DNA from: Clostridiales bacterium
GTDB taxonomy: Bacteria; Bacillota; Clostridia; Oscillospirales; Oscillospiraceae
DNA: 12,488 nt
Assembly: GCA_003533405.1 (NCBI GenBank)
Contig: DQDL01000062.1
Location: 10,899-23,386, forward strand
Direction of reading: 5' to 3'
Part shown: piece after piece, positions 6,725-12,488 of the stretch
How positions within the stretch are numbered: position 1 is the first letter of the stretch
Layout of the letters: each line of letters begins with the position of its first letter
Position numbers and translations under genes: made by a program
The notes under the pieces: generated by a model
What the model was told of the DNA's origin: nothing
The model's database searches: none
Seen by the model: only the letters and a program-made list of their open reading frames with translations

Positions 6725-7771
6725 ATGCATTTGAAAGCGATAATTATGGCAGGCGGTGAGGGAAAGCGCCTAAAGCCCGTGAGCGGCGACACGCCGAAGC
6801 CCTTAGTCCCGCTGTGCGGCAGGCCGGTCATGGAGCATATCGTGCTGCTTTTAAAAAAGCACGGCATTACCGATATCTGCGCAAGCTTAAAATACAGACC
6901 CGAGGATATAAAAAGCTGCTTCGGCAGCGGCGAAAGGCTGGGCGTTAACATGCAGTACAGGACGGAGGATGAGGCTCTCGGCACGGCAGGCGGCGTAAAA
7001 AACTGCGCCGATTTCTACGGAAACGATGATTTTCTCGTCATAAGCGGCGACGCAGCCTGCGATTTTGACCTGACGCAGCTCATGAAAGCTCACGCCGAGC
7101 ACCGCCCCGCAGTGACCATTGCGCTGTACCCGCACTCGGAGCCTTTGCGCTACGGGCTTGCGCTGTGCGGCAGGGATCACTGCGTGCACTCGTTTATCGA
7201 AAAGCCCGACTGGGAGCATGTGGTTACAAACCTCGTGAACACCGGTGTCTACATCGTGTCGCCCAAAGCGATGGAGCTCGTGCCGGAGAACACGGTCTTT
7301 GACTTTGCAAAGGATCTTTTCCCCGCACTTTTAGACCGTGAGGAAAAGCTTCTCGGCTGCCCGCTCGATGGCTACTGGTGCGATATCGGAACGCCGAAAA
7401 GCTACTATCAGTGCTGCGTCGATGCGCTCGACGGCAAGCTGAATGTCGAGCTTGCAGGCGGCTTTGAAAAGTCGCCGACCGAGGAGAAAAAGCCCGACGA
7501 GGAGAGAAAGTTCATGCACCGTGAGCAGGTCGCCTGCGCAGACCGGGCTCGGCTCATGGACCGCATCTGCGCTGCATTCATGGATATGGGCGCAGAGTTT
7601 GACGACGGCTTCTGCTTTCGAGGAAGCGACTACGAGCTTTGCATAAGCGCCGTGCCGGACGCTGCCGCCGTGCGCATTTTTGCAAACGCCGCCGACACCG
7701 AGCTTGCCCGGGAGCTTGCCGTTTCGGCATCCGAGCTTGTGCGTGAGATGGAAAAGCGTCTTGATAAATAA
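6725..7771 (+). CDS. Sugar-1-phosphate nucleotidyltransferase with a C-terminal phosphomannomutase-like domain
   Basis: The enzyme probably transfers a nucleotidyl group from an NTP to a sugar 1-phosphate, making an NDP-sugar for cell-surface glycans; the exact sugar and base cannot be read from sequence. Numbering from ATG 6725 (348 aa), the NTP-transferase fold spans about 3-235: AGGEGKRLKP (9-18), TPKPLVP (23-29), ALGTAGGVK (84-92), VISGDAACDFDL (105-116), IEKPD (158-162), NTGVYIVSP (172-180) and GYWCDIGTPKSYY (216-228). A charged linker (about 248-266) leads to a tail of about 80 residues. The tail's pattern (RLMDRICAAF, FRGSDYELCISAVPD, VRIFANAADTELARELA) resembles the last domain of phosphomannomutases, as in bifunctional guanylyltransferase/phosphomannomutase proteins. 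The mutase catalytic domains are absent. The nucleotidyltransferase call is secure; the tail assignment is tentative. Confidence 0.88.
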   Translation: MHLKAIIMAGGEGKRLKPVSGDTPKPLVPLCGRPVMEHIVLLLKKHGITDICASLKYRPEDIKSCFGSGERLGVNMQYRTEDEALGTAGGVKNCADFYGNDDFLVISGDAACDFDLTQLMKAHAEHRPAVTIALYPHSEPLRYGLALCGRDHCVHSFIEKPDWEHVVTNLVNTGVYIVSPKAMELVPENTVFDFAKDLFPALLDREEKLLGCPLDGYWCDIGTPKSYYQCCVDALDGKLNVELAGGFEKSPTEEKKPDEERKFMHREQVACADRARLMDRICAAFMDMGAEFDDGFCFRGSDYELCISAVPDAAAVRIFANAADTELARELAVSASELVREMEKRLDK

Positions 7772-7789
7772 GCCGTTTGGCTATATAAT
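7761..7789 (+). promoter_or_regulatory. Sigma-A-type promoter of the LUD-protein/peptidase/cupin genes
   Basis: TTGATA (7761-7766) and TATAAT (7784-7789) are separated by exactly 17 bp. The -35 hexamer lies within the last codons of the nucleotidyltransferase gene, so the downstream genes have their own promoter. The start site would be near 7796, about 28 bases before the LUD gene. A small AGCC-GTTT-GGCT inverted repeat occupies the spacer. Confidence 0.8.
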
Positions 7790-7823
7790 TAGTCAAACCT
7801 GTTTTGTGTTTGGAGGTATACAT

Positions 7824-8420
7824 ATGGATATTGAACTGACAGTAAAGAATTTAAAGAGCCGTGGCTTTGAGGTCAGCCGCTTTGAGACCAAGGAAGAAGC
7901 CGCCGAATATCTCACGGGCAAGATCCATGACACCACCGTCGGAATCGGCGGCTGCAAGACTGCTCAGCAGATGGGGCTCTATGAAAAGCTCGTTGACTGC
8001 GGAAACGAGGTCTACTGGCACTGGGTCGAGCCCGGCGACGAGACCTTAAAGCACGAGCTTGACGCCAAGGTGTTTATCTCAAGCGCAAACGCTATCGCCG
8101 AGACGGGTGAGATCGTAAACATCGACGGCAAGGGCAACCGCCTTGCGGCACTTGCCTTCGGCAGGAAGCGTGTGTTCATCGTAGCCGGTGTGAACAAGCT
8201 CTGCGATGATTTTGACTCTGCCGTGTACCGTGCCCGCAATGTCGCCGCAACGCAGAATGCGACCCGCTTTGATGTCAAAACGCCGTGCAAGATCGACGGC
8301 AAGTGCCACGACTGCCGCTCGCCCGAGCGCATCTGCCGTGCCATGCTGGTCATGTGGGGGCCGATGATGGAGATGGAGAGCGTCGAGGTCGTGCTCATAA
8401 ACGAAGAACTGGGGATGTAA
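7824..8420 (+). CDS. LUD-domain protein (YkgG/LutC-like, DUF162 family)
   Basis: The 198-residue product matches the LUD (lactate utilization, DUF162) family as I know it. It has an N-terminal helix, then TVGIGGCKTAQQMGLYEKL (38-56), a segment with VEPGDET (68-74), FISSANAIAETGEIVNIDG (84-102) containing the conserved E-x-G-x-I/L-x-N/D-x-D-G pattern, and GRKRVFIVAGVNKL (113-126). The C-terminal part has four cysteines, C155, C161, C164 and C171, spaced C-x5-C-x2-C-x6-C, which could hold a metal or Fe-S cluster (inference). LutC is part of the LutABC lactate-oxidation complex, but no lutA or lutB lies nearby, so a role in lactate use is unproven and the function is unknown. A GGAGG site lies 7 bases before ATG 7824, and the gene has its own promoter. 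Confidence 0.88.
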   Translation: MDIELTVKNLKSRGFEVSRFETKEEAAEYLTGKIHDTTVGIGGCKTAQQMGLYEKLVDCGNEVYWHWVEPGDETLKHELDAKVFISSANAIAETGEIVNIDGKGNRLAALAFGRKRVFIVAGVNKLCDDFDSAVYRARNVAATQNATRFDVKTPCKIDGKCHDCRSPERICRAMLVMWGPMMEMESVEVVLINEELGM

Positions 8421-8423
8421 AAC

Positions 8424-9125
8424 ATGTATCTTGACTGGACATATATCGTTCTTGTCATGCCTGCCGTGCTGTTTGCCATGTGGGCAAGCGCCAAGGTCAA
8501 CAGGACATTTGAAAAGTACAAAAACAGCTATAATTCTCGGCAGATAACCGGTGCGCAGGCAGCTCGCTGGGTGCTCGACCGCAACGGGCTTACCAATGTC
8601 CGCATCGAGCACATCTCCGGCTCTCTCACCGATCACTACGATCCGAGCACGAATGTCGTGCGCCTGTCGGACGATGTGTACGGCAGCACCTCTACCGTTG
8701 CCGTCGGCGTTGCCTGCCACGAGGTGGGACACGCTATTCAGCACGCAACGAACTATGCGCCCGTGAAGATCCGCACCGCCATCGTTCCGATAACGAACAT
8801 CGGCGCAAAAATTTCCGTGCCGCTTATCATTATCGGTCTGCTGCTTGCATCGTTCGGCGATATCTTCATCATTCTTGCCTATGTCGGTGTTGCCTGCTTC
8901 GGTCTGAGCACCGTTTTTCAGCTGGTGACGCTGCCGACGGAGTTTGACGCAAGCCGCAGGGCATTAAACACCATCGAGGAGACTAATCTTTTGACCGGCG
9001 AGGAGTTCAAGCAGGCAAAGCAGGTGCTCACGGCAGCTGCCATGACCTATGTTGCGGCGCTTGCCGTCTCGCTAATGCAGCTACTCAGATTTCTTATCAT
9101 TGTCGGCGGAAACCGCCGTGACTAA
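8424..9125 (+). CDS. Membrane-bound neutral zinc metallopeptidase (YugP family)
   Basis: The 233-residue protein matches the YugP-type zinc metallopeptidases. Membrane segments are at about 5-22, about 117-168 (one or two hydrophobic stretches) and about 203-228. The zinc-binding motif is CHEVGHAIQH with H99, E100 and H103, and E173 in LPTEFDASRRA (170-180) is the probable third ligand. The preceding region (SGSLTDHYDPSTNVVRLSDDVY, 65-86) is characteristic of the family. It is probably an integral membrane protease with an unknown substrate. The start follows the LUD gene stop by 3 bp, with a GGGGA site 8 bases upstream, so the two are co-transcribed. The next gene's AGGAGG site begins at this gene's stop codon. 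Family assignment is firm; physiological role is not known to me. Confidence 0.92.
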   Translation: MYLDWTYIVLVMPAVLFAMWASAKVNRTFEKYKNSYNSRQITGAQAARWVLDRNGLTNVRIEHISGSLTDHYDPSTNVVRLSDDVYGSTSTVAVGVACHEVGHAIQHATNYAPVKIRTAIVPITNIGAKISVPLIIIGLLLASFGDIFIILAYVGVACFGLSTVFQLVTLPTEFDASRRALNTIEETNLLTGEEFKQAKQVLTAAAMTYVAALAVSLMQLLRFLIIVGGNRRD

Positions 9126-9137
9126 GGAGGTAAAGTT

Positions 9138-9488
9138 ATGATAACCAGAAAAGGCGAGCATAAGATCGATAACGCAAACAGCGTTTTTGGCGGCAGCGGA
9201 AATGTGCAGTTTTTCCGCCTCATCGAAAAGCCCGAGGAGCTTTATAACAAGGGTCGTGTGTTTTCGATAACCACTCTGCCCAAGGGCAGCGAGATAGGCT
9301 GGCATTTACATACCGGTGACGGCGAGTTTTACCACATGCTCTCCGGCGTTGCCGAGTACAGCGACAACGGTAAAGTTGTCACCCTCAGTGCAGGTGACAC
9401 CGCCTTCTGCCCCGACGGCGAGGGTCACTCGATAAAAAACAACAACGACGAACCCGTCGTGTTCCTCGCACTCGTTATTTATAACTGA
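9138..9488 (+). CDS. Small single-domain cupin protein
   Basis: The 116-residue protein is a complete one-domain beta-barrel cupin. Motif 1 is GWHLHTGDGEFYHMLSG (54-70), giving H56, H58 and E63, and motif 2 is GDTAFCPDGEGHSIKN (86-101), giving H97. All four usual metal ligands are therefore present. The substrate cannot be told: small cupins include isomerases, dioxygenases and sugar- or ligand-binding proteins. It has a very strong AGGAGG site 7 bases before ATG 9138, starts 12 bp after the peptidase stop, and is the last gene before a strong terminator. Confidence 0.9.
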   Translation: MITRKGEHKIDNANSVFGGSGNVQFFRLIEKPEELYNKGRVFSITTLPKGSEIGWHLHTGDGEFYHMLSGVAEYSDNGKVVTLSAGDTAFCPDGEGHSIKNNNDEPVVFLALVIYN

Positions 9489-9497
9489 ATTTGACGC

Positions 9498-9534
9498 AAA
9501 AAGTCCCGAGCTGCATGCAGTTCGGGACTTTTTT
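9498..9534. terminator. Strong intrinsic terminator, probably bidirectional
   Basis: AAAAAGTCCCGA (9498-9509) pairs with TCGGGACTTTTT (9522-9533). Inside this, a G-T wobble and CTG/CAG extend the stem to about 16 bp, closing on a CATG loop. Six Ts (9529-9534) end the rightward transcript after the cupin gene (stop 9486-9488). The five As at 9498-9502 give a shorter U-run for the leftward ATPase transcript, whose last gene ends at 9536. Confidence 0.92.
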
Positions 9535-9535
9535 G

Positions 9536-10189
9536 TTATTCGGAATAATTATGTGCGTTCTCCAAGACCATTTCCTTGACCTTGAGAAGCCTTACCTTTG
9601 TGGAGTTTTCGTTCTCCTCAAGCTTCATGGTGATGTACCGGATATTCTCCTCAAGCTCGGGGATCATGACATACTCAAGGGCGTTTACCCTGCGGCGTGT
9701 CTTTTCTATCTCCTCGGCTAAAAGCTGCATGGTCTTTTCGACCTGTGCAAGCTCAAGCATATCCTCAAACACCTTTGCCATTTGCTCGAGCGCATCGTCA
9801 AGCTCGCCCGAGGTCTGCGCAAAGCCGTATGGGTATATCTCCGACGGGTCGTTGTTCTTCGTGTGGAACGAATACTCCGGCACATTGACGCTCATGATGT
9901 TTTTGAAAGTAACGCCAAGCTCGACGCTCTGGCGGGGGTACAACAGTGCCTGCTCTAAAACCTCCGGCGACATGATGGCGCTTGCGACCTGCAATGACGC
10001 AAACGATGCCGTAAGGCCCGACTCGACACGCTCACGCAGCTGCTTGTTCAGCCGCACAATGTCCATAAACCTGCGCATAAGCTCATCACGCTTATCCTTC
10101 ATCAGCTTATGGCCACGGCGGGCGGTCTTGAGTCTGCCCTTGAGCTGCTTGAGCATCATTCTTGTGGGGGTTATCGTGGTGCCTGCCAT
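9536..10189 (-). CDS. ntpD: V/A-type ATP synthase subunit D
   Basis: Subunit D is the central rotor shaft that links the A3B3 head to the membrane ring. The 217-residue protein shows the expected antiparallel coiled-coil halves: an N-terminal helix (about 8-75, starting ITPTRMMLKQLKGRL) and a C-terminal helix (about 130-212) containing the conserved NALEYVMIPELEENIRYI (169-186). A less helical middle lies between them. It starts 13 bp after the ntpB stop, with a GAGGGGG purine run upstream. It is the last gene of the operon; A-B-D is the usual order at the end of clostridial and enterococcal ntp operons. The symbol atpD is also used for this subunit. Confidence 0.96.
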   Translation of the reverse strand: MAGTTITPTRMMLKQLKGRLKTARRGHKLMKDKRDELMRRFMDIVRLNKQLRERVESGLTASFASLQVASAIMSPEVLEQALLYPRQSVELGVTFKNIMSVNVPEYSFHTKNNDPSEIYPYGFAQTSGELDDALEQMAKVFEDMLELAQVEKTMQLLAEEIEKTRRRVNALEYVMIPELEENIRYITMKLEENENSTKVRLLKVKEMVLENAHNYSE

Positions 10190-10202
10190 TAAAGCCGCCC
10201 CC

Positions 10203-11570
10203 TCACTTCATGTATTTCTCGATAAACTCGGGCTTGATGCGCTTGAGCTCTGCTCTGGGCAGGATGCTCAGCAGCTTCCAGCCGAGGTCGAGAGTTTCTT
10301 CGATGCTTCGGTTAGTGGTGTTGCCCTGATTGACATACTCCTTCTCAAACTCCTCGGCAAACTTTGCAAACAGTTTGTCGTCGTCGGAGAGGGCGGCCTC
10401 GCCGAGTATGGTCATGAGCTCCTTTGCCTCTTTGCCTCGTGAGTAGGCGGCAAACAGCTGGTTCATCGTGCCTGCATGGTCCTCACGGGTCTTGCCGACG
10501 CCGATGCCCTTGTCCTTCAGTCGGCTCAGCGACGGGAGAACATCGATGGGCGGGACAATACCCTTACGGTGGAGGTCACGGGAGAGGATTATCTGACCCT
10601 CGGTGATGTAGCCGGTAAGGTCGGGAATGGGGTGGGTTTTGTCGTCCTCGGGCATGGTCAGGATGGGGATCATGGTGATGGAGCCCTTATGACCGATGCG
10701 GCGGCCTGCACGCTCGTACATGGTGGCAAGGTCGGTGTACAGGTAGCCGGGGTAACCACGGCGGCCGGGGACCTCCTTCTTTGCTGCGGAGACCTCACGC
10801 AGAGCCTCGGCGTAGTTTGTGATATCGGTGATAATGACAAGCACCTGCATATCCTTCTCAAACGCCAGATACTCGGCAGCGGTCAGCGCCATACGGGGCG
10901 TTGCGATACGCTCGACGGCGGGGTCGTTTGCGAGGTTCGAGAAAATGACGGTACGGTCGATAGCGCCGGTGCGTCTGAAGTCGTTGATAAAGTACTCGGA
11001 CTCCTCAAAGGTGATACCGACGGCGGCAAACACGACAGCGAAGTTTTCGCCGTCGCCGAGAACCTTTGCCTGACGGGCGATCTGAGCCGCAAGAGCCGCA
11101 TGGGGAAGGCCGGATGCGGAGAAAATGGGCAGCTTCTGACCTCTTACGAGGGTGTTAAGGCCGTCAATTGCGGAAACGCCGGTCTGAATGAACTCAGCAG
11201 GATATGCACGGGCAGCCGGGTTCATCGGCAGGCCGTTAATGTCACGGTAAGCGTCGGCGATGATATCCGGGCCGCCGTCGATGGGTCTGCCCATGCCGTT
11301 AAATACACGGCCGAGCATATCCTCGGAAACGGCAAGCTCCAGCGGGTGGCCGAGAAAGCGTACCTTGGTCTGGGCAAGGTTGATGCCCTGCGCCGATTCA
11401 AACAGCTGTACGACGGCACGGTCGCCGTCTACCTCGAGCACCTTGCAGCGGCGAACCTCGCCGTTAGGAAGCTCTATCTCCGCCAGCTCGTCATATGTGA
11501 CACCCTCGACACGGTCGACGACCATAAGGGGGCTGGCGATCTCTCTAATGGTTTTGTACTCTTTTATCAT
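10203..11570 (-). CDS. ntpB: V/A-type ATP synthase subunit B (non-catalytic)
   Basis: Subunit B alternates with the catalytic A subunit in the A3B3 head. The 455-residue length is typical. The N-terminal barrel (about 5-75) is followed by the nucleotide-binding domain. As expected for B, the P-loop is degenerate: FSASGLPHAALAAQIARQA (150-168) lacks the GxxxxGKT lysine. Other landmarks are VVFAAVGITFEE (179-190), VIITDITNYAEALREVS (245-261) and the ATP synthase alpha/beta signature PPIDVLPSLS (340-349), followed by the arginine-finger candidate R350. The start overlaps the ntpA stop by ATGA, with a GGAGG site upstream, so translation is coupled. Confidence 0.98.
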   Translation of the reverse strand: MIKEYKTIREIASPLMVVDRVEGVTYDELAEIELPNGEVRRCKVLEVDGDRAVVQLFESAQGINLAQTKVRFLGHPLELAVSEDMLGRVFNGMGRPIDGGPDIIADAYRDINGLPMNPAARAYPAEFIQTGVSAIDGLNTLVRGQKLPIFSASGLPHAALAAQIARQAKVLGDGENFAVVFAAVGITFEESEYFINDFRRTGAIDRTVIFSNLANDPAVERIATPRMALTAAEYLAFEKDMQVLVIITDITNYAEALREVSAAKKEVPGRRGYPGYLYTDLATMYERAGRRIGHKGSITMIPILTMPEDDKTHPIPDLTGYITEGQIILSRDLHRKGIVPPIDVLPSLSRLKDKGIGVGKTREDHAGTMNQLFAAYSRGKEAKELMTILGEAALSDDDKLFAKFAEEFEKEYVNQGNTTNRSIEETLDLGWKLLSILPRAELKRIKPEFIEKYMK

Positions 11571-12488
11571 GCGTCTTCACCTCCGGCAATGACCTCGTCG
11601 ATCTCGGCTCGCATCTGGTCGAGTATTGCCTCGTACTCCTGCTCGTACTTGTCGGGAGCGACCATCTTGGCACGGCCGATCTTCTCTCTTGCGGATATGG
11701 CAAACAGCTTCTTCATGGGTGCGCCCTTGGAAAGCGCCTCTCGGCCGAGCCTGTCAAAGCTCAGAATGAGGTTCATGAGCTCAAACTGCTTGCCGTAGGA
11801 GGAATATGCGTCCTCATCGACGAATGCATTCTGCTGCAGGAAGTCCTCACGCAGCATCTTGGCAGTCTCCATGGTCAGGCGGTCGGCGGGGCTGAGTGCG
11901 TCCTGTCCGACAAGACGGACGATCTCCTGAAGCTCGCTTTCCTCCTGGAGAATGTGCATGGCCTTGTCTCTGTTTGCCATGTACTCCTCGCCGAACTCGT
12001 TCTTGTACCAAGGTGCAAGGGTGTCTACATACAGCGAGTATGAGGTCAGCCAGTTGATAGCCGGGAAGTGGCGGGCGTAGGCCAGCGACGAGTCGAGCGC
12101 CCAGAAGACCTTGACTATACGCATGGTCGCCTGCGAAACAGGCTCGGAAATGTCGCCGCCCGGGGGCGAGACAGCGCCTATTGCGGTGACGGAGCCGTGA
12201 CGCTCGCCGGCGCCGAGACACTCCACGCAGCCTGCTCTTTCGTAAAACTGTGCGATACGGGATGCGAGGTATGCGGGGTAGCCTTCTTCGCCGGGCATCT
12301 CCTCGAGACGGCCGGACATCTCACGCAGAGCCTCGGCCCAGCGGGAGGTGGAGTCGGCCAGAACCGCAACATCGTAGCCCATATCACGGAAGTATTCTGC
12401 GATGGTGATGCCGGTGTAGATGGATGCCTCACGCGCGGCAACAGGCATGTTGGACGTGTTCGCAATCAGGACGGTACGGTCCATCAGG
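11567..12488 (-). CDS. ntpA: V/A-type ATP synthase catalytic subunit A (C-terminal part, cut by window edge)
   Basis: This is the catalytic ATP-binding subunit of the V/A-type ATPase. About 306 codons are visible; the full protein is usually near 590 residues, so the N-terminus and the P-loop lie beyond the right edge. The ATG at 12484 is internal: the preceding codon (CTG) is in frame, and MDRTVLIANTSNMPVAAREA is the middle of the family alignment. Visible landmarks are VAVLADSTSRWAEALREMSG (Walker B region), EEMPGEEGYPAYL, GSVTAIGAVSPPGGDISEPV and the signature PAINWLTSYS. It ends in an ATGA overlap with ntpB. Whether the enzyme moves H+ or Na+ cannot be told without the membrane subunits. 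Confidence 0.97.
   Translation of the reverse strand, partial: LMDRTVLIANTSNMPVAAREASIYTGITIAEYFRDMGYDVAVLADSTSRWAEALREMSGRLEEMPGEEGYPAYLASRIAQFYERAGCVECLGAGERHGSVTAIGAVSPPGGDISEPVSQATMRIVKVFWALDSSLAYARHFPAINWLTSYSLYVDTLAPWYKNEFGEEYMANRDKAMHILQEESELQEIVRLVGQDALSPADRLTMETAKMLREDFLQQNAFVDEDAYSSYGKQFELMNLILSFDRLGREALSKGAPMKKLFAISAREKIGRAKMVAPDKYEQEYEAILDQMRAEIDEVIAGGEDA

Noticed and set aside
6643..6984. A 113-codon minus-strand open frame across the divergent region
   Set aside because: It covers the gdpP promoter and the start of the nucleotidyltransferase on the other strand, and its sequence looks non-biological.
7771..7782. AGCC-GTTT-GGCT inverted repeat in the promoter spacer, considered as an operator or terminator
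   Set aside because: The stem is only 4 bp with no T-run after it. It is too short to support either role.
9576..10442. A 288-codon plus-strand open frame opposite ntpD and ntpB
   Set aside because: It is a low-complexity Ser-rich shadow of the coiled-coil subunit D.
10476..11798. A 440-codon plus-strand open frame opposite ntpB
   Set aside because: It is antisense to the unmistakable V-ATPase subunit B. Biased codon use in GC-rich genes commonly opens the opposite frame, and the translation has no recognisable domain.
10790..12340. A short near-identical sequence (encoding AEALRE) in both ntpA and ntpB
   Set aside because: A and B subunits are paralogues, and this is the conserved Walker B region rather than a mobile or regulatory repeat.
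1..12488. Mobile elements, CRISPR arrays, toxin-antitoxin or defence genes, tRNAs
   Set aside because: I looked for transposases, integrases, direct-repeat arrays and tRNA-like sequences on both strands and found none. Almost every base is accounted for by housekeeping genes and short intergenic gaps.

Overview
This 12.5 kb window looks like core chromosome from a low-GC-phylum (Firmicutes) anaerobe, most likely a gut clostridium of the Oscillospiraceae/Ruminococcaceae type. The evidence is strong AGGAGG-type ribosome binding sites, sigma-A-like promoters, a cyclic-di-AMP phosphodiesterase of the GdpP type, a V/A-type ATPase of the clostridial kind, and moderately GC-rich coding sequence. The taxon is an inference. 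I see no prophage, transposon, CRISPR array, tRNA or rRNA.

Region 1 (1-6610, minus strand) is one compact operon, read right to left: gdpP, rplI (bL9), dnaB, tilS, hpt, ftsH. The gaps are 24 and 25 bp, then a 17 bp overlap, then 1 and 14 bp. A consensus promoter (TTGTAA-17-TATAAT) lies just upstream of gdpP. ftsH starts with TTG and runs off the left edge after 291 codons. The operon joins two gene sets that, as I recall, are separate in Bacillus subtilis: gdpP-rplI-dnaC and tilS-hprT-ftsH. It links second-messenger turnover, translation, replication, tRNA modification, purine salvage and membrane proteolysis.

Region 2 (6611-6724) is a 114 bp divergent intergenic region. It holds the gdpP promoter, a probable weaker rightward promoter, and a perfect 7-6-7 inverted repeat over the gdpP -10 element.

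Region 3 (6725-9488, plus strand) has four genes. The first is a sugar nucleotidyltransferase with an unusual C-terminal tail resembling the last domain of phosphomannomutases. A consensus promoter (TTGATA-17-TATAAT) that begins inside the end of that gene then drives a tight set: a LUD-domain (YkgG/DUF162) protein, a YugP-type membrane zinc metallopeptidase and a small cupin. A strong hairpin, probably bidirectional, ends this run.

Region 4 (9536-12488, minus strand) is the distal end of a V/A-type ATPase operon: the C-terminal part of subunit A (cut by the right edge), then complete subunits B and D. It converges on the shared terminator.

Nearly all of the window is ordinary housekeeping sequence, and I do not see a convincing new system. 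The items most worth a second look are the nucleotidyltransferase with the orphan phosphomannomutase-like domain, the His-to-Asn change in the GdpP DHHA1 glycine motif, the palindrome over the gdpP promoter, and the merged six-gene operon.
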